A stretch of DNA of 64,000 bases from the NCBI GenBank assembly GCA_011799875.1, contig CM022299.1:338480447-338544446 (forward strand), given 5' to 3'. Below the pieces are notes generated by a model. It saw only the letters and a program-made list of their open reading frames with translations. It was not told the DNA's origin and ran no database searches. Position numbers and translations under genes: made by a program. Below, piece after piece: positions 23,537 through 35,126 of the stretch (position 1 is the stretch's first letter; every line of letters begins with the position of its first letter). Origin of the DNA: Thinopyrum elongatum. Lineage: Eukaryota; Streptophyta; Magnoliopsida; Poales; Poaceae.

Positions 23537-23763
23537 GACATCATCAACATCTATCAGGTTCCTAGTCACAAATCTCATCTCCGTGCAATTGACATTATTT
23601 GCCATTTGCCTCTCGTTTTCATCTCCCCCACTTCTAAAATGTTTTTAGAAAATCACAAAAAAAATTGCCTTTTTATTTGCCTTTTTGCTTGTTTGCTATC
23701 TTTTCTTGTATTACCATGTGCCTTCTATTTGCTTGCATCTTCGCTTGCTAAAAATCTATTGAT

Positions 23764-24492
23764 ATGGATCCTCATCCACTTGCTAATCTTTTCAAAAGAC
23801 CAAATTATGATGAACCAATTGCTAGTGATTTGAGTGCACTAGATTGTCTTTATGGAGTTTTGCTTGAAAATTGTGAATCTAAAAATTGTGAAGAAGTGTT
23901 AGAGGAAGAAATTTATGAAGTGATTCATGATAGCTCCTTGAATGAAAAGCATGATTGCAATGATTTTACTATAAATTGTATTAATGTCAATTGTGCTAAT
24001 AATATGCAAAACCCCAAGCTTGGGGATGCTAATTTTGTAACACACCCTACATTTTGGACAAGCGCGTCCCTAAGTCATGGTTCCCCCCTCCCATCACCTC
24101 CTTTTCGCCATTCGAAATCCCAGGCCGCCATAACCTCTCTGCTCCAGCCGCGAAACCCCACCCTCCTCTGTCCGCCACCCCACCGTTGCCCAGCCGGAGC
24201 CTCTTCCCCGACAACGTCGTCCACCGCAACAGCTCGACGTCCCTCATCCACCTCCTCGGATGAGGATCCGTCGTCAATCTCGTCATCCTGCCGGTTCAGC
24301 CACCCCATCCTCCACCTCCAAGGAGCTGCTCCGATGATCGCCTCGTCTATCGCGGCTGATCCATCCCCACAGCGCCACCTTAACCTGCTCCACCGGAACT
24401 GCAGCATCCTCACCGACTCCTCGAATGAAGCCGAGGCCTACTCGGCGCCACCAAAGAGGTTGTACACTCATCGCATCGCACCTTCTCCTTAA
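23764..24492 (+). CDS. Chimeric 242-codon frame across the duplication joint
   Basis: Starts at the family ATG (Met-Asp-Pro-His-Pro-Leu) used by the Sabrina-type frame. It runs about 90 codons through the Sabrina part (motifs NCEEVLEEEIYEVIHDSS and NPKLGDANF). It then passes without a stop over the TTTT joint at 24033-24036 into about 150 codons of the CACTA first exon module, ending in DEAEAYSAPPKRLYTHR-like sequence (here NEAEAYSAPPKRLYTHR) and TAA. The first part is acidic; the second is Pro/Ser/Arg-rich. It lies about 250 bp downstream of a Sabrina LTR, which could supply a promoter. Whether it is transcribed or translated is unknown, and I assign no function. Confidence 0.6.
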   Translation: MDPHPLANLFKRPNYDEPIASDLSALDCLYGVLLENCESKNCEEVLEEEIYEVIHDSSLNEKHDCNDFTINCINVNCANNMQNPKLGDANFVTHPTFWTSASLSHGSPLPSPPFRHSKSQAAITSLLQPRNPTLLCPPPHRCPAGASSPTTSSTATARRPSSTSSDEDPSSISSSCRFSHPILHLQGAAPMIASSIAADPSPQRHLNLLHRNCSILTDSSNEAEAYSAPPKRLYTHRIAPSP

Positions 24493-26320
24493 ATCGCCCT
24501 CCCGGCTTTGACGATGCTCGATTCCGCACCCCCATGGTGCGGCTACCTCGAAGCCGGCACCGCGGGCGACATCTCCACGGCGGCTCCCCCCAGTGCGAGG
24601 CTCCTTTGGTGGTGGCGGCCATACCAGCCGGATCTGCTGCTGCTCCGGCTCTTGCTCGTGCGGCTGCTGCTGCTCCAACTCTCGCTCGCTCACACTGCTG
24701 CTGCTGCTGCTGCTCCGGCCCTTGCTCGCTCGTGCTGCTGCCGCTCCATCTCTCTCTCGGTCGCGCTGCTGCTGCTGCTCCCGCTCTCGCTCACTCGCAC
24801 TGCTGCTGCTCCGTCTCTCGCTTGGTCACGCTACTGCTCTGCTCTCCCCCTCGCTCGTGCTACTGCTCTGCTCTTGCTCTCGCTCGCGCTGCTGATGCTA
24901 GCACATGGGCTGCTGCAGCTACACGAGTTGCTGCTCTGGCTCTAGTTTGCGCTGCTCCTCCAGGCACTGCTGCTTCGGCTGCTATCTGCTACTATGTTCC
25001 CCGTCGATCGCCTACTGATTTAGATCACTGTTTCTCTACTACTAGTGCTCGAGCGGCCTAAACTACATGTGAAGTGCCTCTCTGCTACCAGTGTGTTCAG
25101 TTTCGACAATAACATTCAGATTCCACAGTAAATTTCAGTTTGACAGTTAAGTTCAGAGTCAACAGTTTTTACCTCATCTGTTGTAGTCAGGTGTTTTTTG
25201 GTCATGTAAATTTTACATCTATCACTTTTTGGTAATGTATTTTACATCATCTATTGGAGATGCTATTAGAATCCCACTTGCGATTAATGATGTCTGTCTT
25301 GTACTGCTTCAGCCTAGATGTCTTATGGCTCACCGGAGCTGCTCCAACGACGGAACCATCCATCACAATAGAGCAGTGCCCTGGACGCCATCTACAGACG
25401 CCTCAGATCTTCCTCCACACCTCCGACAGCCACCTCTGCCGCAACTTCTTCAGCGACCAACCCAATGATGCTGAGGTCGACACGGCTACGCCAAAGAGGT
25501 TGTACACTTATCACCTCACTTATTACTCTACATTCATGTCGATCCATTAGGGCTATTTTGGTTCAAAGGAAAAAGTGAAGGAAAAACATAGCAATAGGAA
25601 ATTTCCCTATGGCACTCTACTATTCAATTATTCATGCATTTCGTTGAAAGGAATGGATCAAAACATCCACCTGGACCTACTTTTCAAAATCCTGTGCATG
25701 AAAACAAGACTAAGTGCATTAGTGGCAGAATAACATTCTAACTGTACACACTTTCATCTGGTTTCACTTTAATTTGGCCAAGTTTCTTTGCATTCCTCTT
25801 CTCTTCCTATTCCTGTGAACAAAACACCCAAGTTGACAGAAATCCCGTGTTTAGAAATGCTATGTTTCCCACGTGCATTCTTATCCTATTCCGGTGCTTT
25901 TCCTATCCCTGCGTTTTTAGAATCCTGCAAGCCAAAGGAGCCCTTACAGAATTACTTCAGTTACAGATAGGTGTCGAAGAAAACTTTGTGTGGTTTGTCC
26001 TGCTCCTGCCGCGACGTCGTCCACCTCACCTGAGCTGCTCCATCGACAGAAGCATCCACCATACCAGACATCATGACTCTTGACCGTCTCTCGCCGCCTC
26101 AGATCTCCTTCCCTGCCGCCGGCACCCACCGCAACCGCAACTGCATCACCATCATCGACTCAACAGATGAACCTGAGGAGTACACGGGTCCACAAGAGAG
26201 GTCGCACTCTTTCGTTTCTGCTAATGTATTGCATTGCTTAATATTACCTACTACTTTATCATCCTATTCACCTCTTAGACTCCAAGTCAGGTCCAAATTA
26301 ATGTTCAAACTTGAGTTTTA
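24070..26320 (+). pseudogene. CACTA gene, 5' exon-like modules, copy B
   Basis: The counterpart of 11700-13910 with the same three modules (motifs at about 24424-24475, 25466-25515 and 26162-26215). The first module is open from the duplication junction to about 24492 and forms the C-terminal part of a chimeric frame. Small indels relative to copy A change the frame near 24084. Confidence 0.5.
24622..24985 (+). repeat. CTG/GCT-rich minisatellite, copy B
   Basis: The duplicate of 12262-12600 with different numbers of GCT triplets in several sub-repeats, for example a longer (CTG)n at about 24690-24712. The repeat has changed length since the duplication. Confidence 0.85.
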
Positions 26321-26659
26321 AAATTACTTGTGTGGCACATATCAAGGCAACAATGAATAGTATCTCTGTCTATTATCTGGTTCACCTACGGTAAGCCTAT
26401 GTTGTTCATCTTGGGTGGGAAACAAATAGTAAAGCAATCACCATCTGTCTTTTATTAAATTAAAGCTATCATCAGCCTGCTATCATTATTTTTGGATCCA
26501 TCCACTAGTTGTTACCATCAGTCTAGATTTCTGCATGCTCTCCTTACATAATCTCATTATATTTTTTTTGTATGCATGTCAGATATTGTACACAGTCATG
26601 CTGAACATATAGAGAAAAAGAGAAGAGTTTTGTGCGTCAATACAATGTCATGCAGACAT

Positions 26660-29468
26660 CGCTCCATGGTGGGTTCAATGGCAAACCCTCCCCGCCCCTC
26701 TAGATTGTAATCCAGAGGAAGATATCTGTTCTGAGACAGATTCAGACGCAGCTGACCAGTCCTATTTACCCCCCGAGGTGTTTGCTCTAACTTGGCATAC
26801 TGATGTTGGTCATATCATGCATATGTTGCCTTGCAGTGCCTACTTTCGACATCATATATGTCATCTACTTAGTTTAGACATGTTTTGTAATGCCACCTGT
26901 TTAGTTTCTATATCATATATGAGAATTATGCAATCTCATCTCTTTTAGCCAGCCTTAATATATATGAAATATGCAATGCCATCCTATTTAACCAGGCATC
27001 ATATATTTGAATGATATCTTGCCAATCCTTTTCTTCATTACATTTCCATTTGTCGACAATGTTTGTACATTCAACTACTCTTCCTGTGATTCAGCCATTT
27101 GGTGGGTGATGGAAAAATTTGGAGTGAAAACAAGGTCTTCAGAGCAGACAGATCTACTTGTCGAAGCAGATCCCTTGCTGGGTCTTGATAGCTCCTCAGA
27201 GATGGATTCAGAGACAGATGACCAGTCCTATTCCCCCACCGAGGTGTATGCTCTAACTTGGCACGGTTATACTGCTCATATCATGCATATGGTGTCTTGC
27301 ATTGCATAGTTTAGAATCATATACACAATATTCAACACCATGTTCTTAGTTCAGACATCATATATGTGAATGCCATCTGCTTAGTATATAAATCACATAT
27401 GTGAATTAAATCATGCGATCCTGATTACTTAGATAACATGTATGTGAATTATGTCATGCGAACCTGTTTACTGAAGACATCATATAATTATCTCATACCA
27501 TCCTGTTTAGTTAGTCATCATATCTTTGAATTATGTCATGCTATGCTATCCAGTTTAGATAGACATCATATATGTGAAATTATGTCATGCTATCCTTTTT
27601 AGTTAAACAATATACATGTAAACTATTTCATGCTCTCTTTTTTCCACACTATCTATTGCATCTGCCTCTCATACAAGGTCTGTACATTCAACTATGTTTT
27701 CAGTTTATTAGCCATTTGAATTGGAGCGGGTGATGGCAGTATCTAGTGGAGTAAAAACACGGTCTTTAAATAAAATAGTTCTACCTCTTGGTGGAGATAG
27801 AACCCCGGTTGTACATGCAGGAGAACCAGCCCTACCACACATAACCCAGACTTTCGCAGATTGTACCCCAACTGCGATGGACAGAGAACCAGCTTCACCC
27901 AATCTAACCGCAACCCCAGCAGATAGTAACCCAGTTCCTGTTGAGACAACACCATCTCCACCACAGAGCTCCCAAACAACAGCAGTTAGTAAGGCAGCTC
28001 CAGTGCCCAAAGCGCCAATACTACCACGGCAAACCCCAACTCCACCAGCTAGTACACCTATTCTTGTGCAGGAAGCACGACCAACCATTCGTAGTTTAGC
28101 ATCTATCGCATTTGATGTTGTTAAATCCTATGTGCGTATCTTCCCATCATGGAAATATTATACTGAAGATGAAGGAAAATGCCAGTTGCAGGTGTTTATC
28201 CAGGAGTTATGTGTAAGTAATATTATTCATGGCAATTACTTTTCTTTGTCCCATACATTCTACCTCCATGATGGTTATAATACAACAAATGTTCCCATTT
28301 TTCTATAGAGAAGGACCGATTTGGAAACTCAGGATGAGGTAACCTATGCTAATACCTCTGCTATCTTCAAGAATGCTTGGTGGCAGTATCGGAATTACCT
28401 GAAGAAAACGTACTTCACTGGTAAAGAAACTCATCAAATTCCCTTACATTCTCCCGAGACACATTTACAGGACGATGACTGGGAACGCCTTGTTCTGTAC
28501 TGGTCCCGAACCAAGAATGTGGTAAGGTCCATGAGCTCATTTTTTATTTTTAAGTACTATATGCCTGTGACTTACTGTACTCTGTTCATGTAGAACAAGT
28601 GCTTAATCCTGAAGAACAACTGTTCTCATTTAATATTCCATTGCTATCGTGCATACTGCCTTGCTCTTGTATCACTGTATTTACTCATACAAACTTATTT
28701 TTAAATTGAAGTATCCAATCAAAACTCCAATGGCACGACAGGTATGTTTAAGCATTTTTATTTAACAGGTTTGCTCTTATAAATAGCTCTGTTGATTTCA
28801 ATTTCAATTGTGTATACAGTTGACTTCCCATATCATGCTCATTACTAGCATCACAACAGAGCCAATAGTGTTGTTGTACATGTAGACCCGTGGTACCCAT
28901 CTGAAATCTTGTTGTGCCGTGTAGTTTCCCACACTTTGTATTCTTTCAATGCTGCTTTGTCTTGAACTGATATGATTTGAACTAAACCTATTATGTGTCT
29001 ACTTGTTTCTTCTTTTAGAATGTTGACAGAATATTGGGGAAGAGTACCTTATTAAGCCATGGTAAAGGAAGTAATGCAGATAAGGTTCAGGATAATGAGA
29101 CATCCTTGTTGGTCTCCAACAAAGCTGATAAAACAACTAAGGAAAACTATCTTGAAGACAGTGAGGCAACCCCAAAGTCCTGTCTTGGTGTAGTGTTCGA
29201 GTTACTGGCCACTACTGCTGGCACAAGCTATTCGAACTCGCTATCTGAATCAGTTCGGTTTCTTGAGTCTCAGCTACAAGCTGAAAGACATCGATCAGCT
29301 GTGCTGCGACAAGAAGCCGAAGGACTACGGAAGTTCGTGGAGAATTCAGATGCATACTTTCTGGTGCAACAGCAAGCGTTGGAGGATTTTAGCGCCAAAC
29401 AGGAGAAAGCTAATAAGCTTGCTAAGCTTATTGCCAGCATGGTGGATACTCAGGATTATGTTTCTTGA
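26660..29468 (+). pseudogene. CACTA second gene (En/Spm Ptta-like), copy B
   Basis: The same exon order without the solo LTR: about 26662-26840, 27113-27300 (MEKFGVKTRSS start region), about 27746-28310, 28320-28521, 28712-28741 and 29019-29468. The stop at 17132 in copy A is absent here (Gly-Gly at the same place). Copy B has a 1-base deletion near 26697 giving TAG, and a frame change near 28300. The Pro/Thr/Ser-rich central segment (about 27870-28090) is followed by a conserved FPSWKYYTEDEGKCQLQVF block. The predicted role by family is DNA binding to subterminal repeats, not catalysis. Neither copy is intact. Confidence 0.65.
27306..27640 (+). repeat. Intronic degenerate 45-50 bp repeats, copy B
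   Basis: The counterpart of 16655-16975 in the same intron, with the same unit order and scattered substitutions. Confidence 0.75.
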
Positions 29469-29769
29469 GCTCTTCTGAAGTTGTTTCAGTTATGGACTTG
29501 TTTTGCTGCCGCGTTTATTTGCACTGGTTGCCAATTTAGACGGCCAGTGTATGTAATATGCTGCTTTGTTCCCTATATTTGCACTGGTGGCGAACTTTGA
29601 TGCTCAGTGGATGTAATATGTGTAATAGCCGTAATAGCCTAGCGTTAGTTGCTTGCTTATTTATTTTCTTATTGTCTTGTTTAGTTGTTTGCTTGTAGTC
29701 ACTGCAGTTCTTTTTCCACGTTTTTCTAGTGGCCACAATAACCTATTTTTATAACTAGGCCACAATAAC

Positions 29770-30545
29770 CATGGCAACATATGGACCATTGTAACCATGG
29801 TCCTGCTACCAGCTGTAGTGACCATGGGCCTCCTACGGGCCGTAGGATCCATGGGCCTTCTACGTGCCGTATAATCAATGGGCCTTCTACAGGCCGTATA
29901 ATCGTTTGTCCAAACATGGGCCGTACTATTTGTGGACCCACAACGGTCCGCAAAATGGGCCGTAAACAGGCTAGAGTGGAAATCGTCTGTTTATGGCCCG
30001 ACCATAACAGGCCGTTAATAGGCTGTATTTGATGACGCTATGAAAACAGCCCAACGGGTTAACGGGCCACAAACGGCCGACTGTAACCACGGGCTGAATT
30101 TGGCCCACAAGCGGAACAGGCCAGTAACAGACCATAAGTAACCGAATTCTGGAAATGAGCCCAAGAATAAATGGGCCCTTAGAAGGCCGAAAGTTAACAC
30201 GGGCTGGAAACGGCCAACGAAATAATGGGCCATTAATGGGTATAGAGGGATACACTGTTCATTATGGGCCAAATTCACCTCGGGCCTTTAATGGGCCCAG
30301 AGTTACAAAGGGCCTCGTATGGGCCGAAAGACGTCATGGGCCATACATGGGCCGGAAGTTACAACGGGCTGGAATCATATTGGACGGCCCAGATGACACT
30401 ACTGGGCCTAATTCGGATAGGCCATGACGGGCCGTGAGTTAGCGGGCTGTAAATGGGCTATATGCGAACAGGCCGTTAATAGGCTTTCCGTGGGCCGGCC
30501 CGCTACCTTTTGACCAAGTCAAACGGGCCGGCCTTTTCACCGAAA
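29770..30545. repeat. CACTA subterminal GGGCC repeats, copy B
   Basis: The duplicate of 19130-19915. It has lost about 30 bp around 29858, where one ATGGGCCTTCTACGGGCC unit is missing compared with copy A. Confidence 0.75.
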
Positions 30546-30786
30546 TGGGCCTTTGTTGGGCCGTGCCACATGTCGACGTATCATAGGCGCCTCCTGGCCA
30601 ATGAGTGGATGACATCTGTCCCAACGGTGAGCCGACACGTGGTTTCTCTGGCCATTGAGAATTTTACACGTGGAAAATCCCCATTAGTCTCGGCCGTTAA
30701 CGGGTTATCGGATCCAAACCGGAACCCGATAGCTTAACGGCGACCTGTTACGGTGGATGCTACATGTCGGTTACCCTTGATGAAAG

Positions 30787-30822
30787 CACTTCCATGACGC
30801 GCCATTTATCGTCATGGAAGTG
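30787..30822. repeat. Perfect 13-bp hairpin near the CACTA end, copy B
   Basis: The same CACTTCCATGACG/CGTCATGGAAGTG hairpin, unchanged between the copies although nearby bases differ. Confidence 0.85.
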
Positions 30823-30979
30823 GACACTTCTGTGATGATAATTTTGGTATTGTCATGGAACACTTCTACGACAGCACAGGTATGACTATCTTGATTCTGT
30901 CATAAAATCATCATGGATGTACATGCATGACAGAAAACGTGACCAACTGTGACAAACAGGTATCATCACGAAAGTACAT

Positions 30980-30992
30980 TTTTTTTGTAGTG
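30980..30992 (-). other. CACTA terminus, copy B
   Basis: The same CACTACAAAAAAA end on the minus strand, again directly abutting gypsy sequence. Confidence 0.8.
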
Positions 30993-31017
30993 ACAGCCGC
31001 AAGTCTGCCCTCGCACC

Positions 31018-31209
31018 CTTGAGGCCGGGGAACTCGTCCTACGCCGAATCATCTCCAGAGAGGGGCTCCACAAGCTCTCACCCATGTGGGAAGGCCCTTT
31101 CAGGGTTGCCCACGTCTCCAGGCCAGACGCCACCCGCCTGGAGATGGAGGACGGAGTTCCTGTGCCTAATGCCTGGAACATCCAACACCTCCACAAGTTC
31201 TACCAGTGA
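31018..31209 (+). CDS. Integrase C-terminus of a gypsy element (partial), copy B
   Basis: Reads on from LEAGELVLRR through MWEGPFRVAHVSRPD to NAWNIQHLHKFYQ and TGA. It differs from copy A by several conservative codon changes and has no start codon of its own. It is a non-functional remnant. Confidence 0.7.
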   Translation, partial: LEAGELVLRRIISREGLHKLSPMWEGPFRVAHVSRPDATRLEMEDGVPVPNAWNIQHLHKFYQ

Positions 31210-31292
31210 CCCTCATGCGTACGGATGGAAGGGGGCTGTACACACCCCAGGGACTCTCGGTGCGTTCGCCTCACGGGCACGTGAGAGCTCCC

Positions 31293-31525
31293 GCCCACGC
31301 CCAAGTGGAAGCCCCAAGCTTCACGCTGGCGGAACGATAGAACCGTGATCATGCCCACGCCCAAGTGGAAGCCCCAAGCTCCGTGCTGGCGGAACAATCA
31401 AAACGCCATCATGCCCACGCCCAAGTGGAAGCCCCAAGCCCCACGCTGGCGGAACGGTCGAGCCACGATCATACGCACACGCCGGTGGAAGCCCCATGCT
31501 TCGCGCTGGCGGAGTAATCAAATGA
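31293..31525 (+). repeat. Four 60-bp tandem repeats, copy B
   Basis: Units start at 31293, 31353, 31413 and 31473, with the same repeat number as copy A. The array was already four units long before the duplication. Confidence 0.92.
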
Positions 31526-32583
31526 GGGCGCCCCACGGGTTGCATCAACCTTAAGCTGATCCGTGCCGGACATGGCAGCAACATCCCTTCCTGGCTTGTG
31601 TAATCGAATTTGTCATCTTCGTTCAGTAAAAGATTTAGTTTTCGATCCATACCGCATTTTGTTGAATTTTTGCCCAATGGGCCGCGCGCTCGCGTCCTAC
31701 CTTTTGAGCCCCTCATGAGCGGGGGCTGGACACGGTGCCTGTGCTTGGGTCAGTCCCAGTAGAGCTAAAAAAACCCAAGCGACGGGGCCCTGGCTCGCGG
31801 GCCTACTCCCACGCACACCACCCCACCAAGGTCCTTGGTTCTTGTCTCCTCGCAGGAAGCTCACGAGTGGGCTGACGAACGGGCGCCCCTCCCTTGCGGT
31901 ATGATTTTTCGTATCTTTCTGGGTGCGGTCGCCTGGGGAGATTGGCCCCAAACAGCCATCCCAGTAGAAGGCCTCGCTAGGTGTGCTTCGCAAGGCGCGC
32001 CCTGCCGACGGGAGGCCGGCTAGGTTCCGCACTCCGCGAGCTAGTCTAAACCTTCGCGAGCCACCCTGATCATCTACTAAGCATCGCACCTCGGGAGCCC
32101 GAACTAGCTTCCCATGCTCCTCACCTCCTAGCCTTGTCCAGGCACCATGACCTGACATACCAGCGACGGCTGAGGCTCGCTCGGGGGGCTGGGTCCTAAT
32201 ACGTAGAGCGCAAAGGCGAGCGAAAAGGAAAAAAACAAGCCTGAGGAAGAATCTCCTCGGGAGCGCAAGCATCATTACAACATTAAACATTTAAGGAAAA
32301 TTCGTTGTCTCCATGCCCCCACAGGGCCACAATTAACTATAAGTAGGTTAGCAAAGGAATGGCCTAAGGAAATGGGCCGCCAATGCCGCTGTCGCTGCCG
32401 CCCTCGGTTTCGCCTTGGTTGTCACTGCCCACATGGGCGAATTGGGCATGCAGCATGTCCATGTGATCCTCCACCACTTTCTCGAGGGCGCTGCAAAGTT
32501 CCTCGTGGACCAGAGCTATCACAACCTCGAAATCGAAGTTGGGGTTGGCCCGGAGAAGGTGGCTGAAGATGCGCGGCATCGCT

Positions 32584-34139
32584 TGATACGTCTCCAACGT
32601 ATCTATAATTTTTTATTGTTCCATGCTGTTATAATATCATTCTTGGATGTTTTACCTTCATTTTATAGCAACTTTATATCATTTTTTGGGACTAACCTAT
32701 TGACATAGTGCCCAGTGCCAGTTGCTGTTTTTTGCTTGTTTTTTACTTCGCAGAATATACCTATCAAACGGAGTCCAAACGCAACGAAACTTTTTGGAGA
32801 TTTTTTTGGACCAGAAGAAAACTTGGGAGCCAAGGAAGCACCAGAGGGGAACCCCATGGGGCCCACAACCCAGGTGGGCGATGGGGCCCATGGGGGTCTC
32901 CTTCACTGCCTCTCAGCTCTATAAATTCTCAGATATTCCAGAAACCCTAGGGGAGCAATCGAAACACAATTCCAGCCGGCACAAGTTCAAAAACCACGAG
33001 ACCCAATCTATAGCCCTTTTTGGCACTCTGCCGGAGGGGAACACGATCATGGGGGGTTTATCATCCTCACTGGTGCTCCTCCGATGATGCGTGAGTAGTT
33101 CACCATAGACCTACGGGTCTGTAGGCAGTAGCTAGATGACTTCTTCTCTCTTTTTGATTCTCAATACAATGTTCTCCTCGATGTTCTTGGAGATCTATTT
33201 GATGTAATGACTTTTTGCGGTGTGTTTGTTGGGATCTGATGAAGTGCGAGTTTATGATCAGATCTATCTATGAATATTATTTGAGTTTTCTTTCATCTGG
33301 TATATGCTTGATTGTTATAGCCTCGTATTTCTTCTCCGAATCTTTGGTTTAGTTAGGCCAACTAGATTGATTTTTCTTGCAATGGGAAGAGGTGCTTTAT
33401 GATGGGTTCGATCTTGCGGTGTTCTCACCCAATGACACAAGGGGTAGCGAGGCACGCATGTATCATTGCTATCAAGGATAAAAAGATGGGGTCTATTCCT
33501 ACATGAATAAATCTTGTCTACATCATGTCATCGTTCTTATTGCATTACTCCGTTTCTCCATGAACTTAATACACTAGATGCATGCTGGATAGCGAGGTCG
33601 ATGTGTGGAGTAATAGTAGTAGATGCAGGTAGGAGTCGGACTACTAATCTTGGACGTGATGCCTATATACATGATCATTGCCTTGGATATCGTCATAATT
33701 ATTTGCTCTTCTATCAATTGCCCAACAGTAATTTGTTTACCCACCGTATGCTATTTTCTTGAGAGAAGCCATTAGTGAAATCTACGGCCCCCGGGTCTGT
33801 CTTTTATCCTATTGTTTTCAGATCTATTAATCCAAAAACCCAAAAATACCTTGCTGCACTTTTTCTTTACTTATTTTATTTTGTGGTTTTGCTAGATCTA
33901 TTTATCCAATCTCATACAGTTTAATCTATCTTTTTACCGAGGAGGGATTGACAACCCCTCTTACGTGTTGGGTTGCAAGTATTTGTTCTTTGTGTGCAGG
34001 TACCGTTTACATAGTATTGCTTGGTTATCCTACTGGATTGATAACCTTGGTTTCATAACTGAGGGAAATACTTGCCGTAGCTGTGCTGCATCATCCCTTC
34101 CTCTTTGGGGAAATACCAATGCAGTTTCAAGCCACGTCA
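32584..34139 (+). repeat. Sabrina-type 5' LTR, copy B
   Basis: 1556 bp, preceded by TCGCT as in copy A. It differs from copy A by scattered substitutions and is a direct measure of divergence since the duplication. Confidence 0.9.
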
Positions 34140-34149
34140 AAGGAATTTC

Positions 34150-34167
34150 CGGCACCGTTTCCGGGGA
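34150..34167 (+). other. Primer-binding site, copy B, mutated
   Basis: CGGCACCGTTTCCGGGGA, carrying two further changes (G to A and G to T) relative to copy A. These should weaken tRNA pairing. Confidence 0.8.
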
Positions 34168-34397
34168 GACATCATCAACATCTACCAGGTTCCTAGTCAC
34201 AAATCTCATCTCCTTGCAATTGACATTATTTGCCATTTGCCTCTCGTTTTCATCTCCCCCACTTCTAAAATGTTTTCAGAAAATCACAAAAATATTTGCC
34301 TTCTTTTTCGTTTGCCTTTTTCCTTGTTTGCTATCTTTTCTTGTGTTACCATGTGCCTTCTATTTGCTTGCATCTTCGCTTGCTAAAAATCTATTGA

Positions 34398-35126
34398 TAC
34401 GGATCCTCATCCACTCGCTAATCTTTTCAAAAGACCAAATTATGATGAACCAATTGCTAGTGATTTGAGTGCAGTAGATTGTCTTTATGGAGTTTTGCTT
34501 GAAAATTGTGAATCTAAAAATTGTGATGAAGTGTTAGAGGAAGAAATTTATGAAGTGATTCATGATAGCTCCCTAATGAAAAGCATGATTGCAATGATTT
34601 TACTATAAATTCTATTAATGTCAATTGTGTTAATAATATGCAAAACCCCAAGCTTGGGGATGCTAATTTTTCTATGTCCACTACTTATTTCAATGATCAT
34701 CATTGGGGTGATTCGTCTTATGATCTTGAAAATTTAGTTAAGCCTCATGATGAATATGATATTGATAATAATGTGTGCGATAATATTGAAAGTGGGTTTG
34801 GAAGAGTGTCAACTTTAGGTAAAAATAATCCCACATATTTGGAGAGTGTTCAATCTTATGAAATTTTTGATGAAAGTGGGTTTGGAGAGGTCATGACATT
34901 AGTTGATGTTAATCACACTATCTTGGAAGATTATAAAACTTTTATGCATGTGGATCATGAAGAGAAAATTTTATATGATAGCTATACTGTTGAATTTGAT
35001 TATGATCCTACATGTAATTATTATGAGAGAGGAAAATATGGTTGTAGAAATTTTCATTTTACTAATTTACCTCTCGTTATGTTGAGATTGCTATTGTTTC
35101 TTTCTTCTTCCTTGCATATGCTATAA
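34398..35126 (+). pseudogene. Sabrina-type ORF of unknown function, copy B
   Basis: The family frame with three visible changes. The start ATG is ACG (34399-34401). A single base is lost near 34573 (TCCCTAATG against TCCTTGAATG in copy A), which closes the first part. The frame reopens at 34638 for 162 codons, to TAA after LHML. The later part contains NNPTYLESVQSYEIFDESGFG, split here as NNPTYLES and QSYEIFDESG, and EFDYDPTCNYYERGKYG, as in 6716-7549. No known domain; position equivalent to gag. Confidence 0.7.

Larger units (their letters stand above)
11670..24036 (+). repeat. Tandem duplication, unit A
   Basis: This 12,367-bp unit matches 24037-34670 in the same order and orientation, with scattered substitutions and small indels. 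Left edge: GTAC-TTTT-GTAACACACC at 11662-11679. Right edge: GCTAA-TTTT-GTAACACACC at 24028-24046. It contains a CACTA fragment, a gypsy integrase end, and the Sabrina-type 5' LTR and leader. The 1.73-kb excess over unit B is accounted for by the solo LTR at 14719-16452. Confidence 0.93.
21952..24036 (+). mobile_element. Sabrina-type element, truncated at the duplication joint (copy A)
   Basis: 5' LTR 21952-23508, primer site, leader, and the first 90 codons of the family frame. It is cut at 24033-24036 where unit B begins. The flanking bases TCGCT (21947-21951) are the expected 5-bp target site; the other half lies outside the window. Confidence 0.9.
24037..30992 (+). mobile_element. CACTA transposon fragment, copy B
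   Basis: The duplicate of copy A with the same exons, subterminal GGGCC repeats (about 29770-30545) and terminus TTTTTTTTGTAGTG ending at 30992. It lacks the solo LTR. Its left edge is the duplication breakpoint rather than a natural transposon end. Confidence 0.75.
30993..32583 (+). mobile_element. Ty3/gypsy 3' fragment, copy B
   Basis: The duplicate of 20360-21951, bounded by the same CACTA end and the same Sabrina-type insertion. The integrase tail (31018-31209) is still open, ending HLHKFYQ-stop. Confidence 0.75.
24037..34670 (+). repeat. Tandem duplication, unit B
   Basis: The second copy (10,634 bp). It starts GTAACACACCCTAC directly after the Sabrina interior of unit A. It ends at GATGCTAATTTT (34660-34670), where the Sabrina-type interior continues without a break (TCTATGTCCAC). 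Unit B therefore holds the original right flank and the region left of 11670 the original left flank. Confidence 0.93.
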
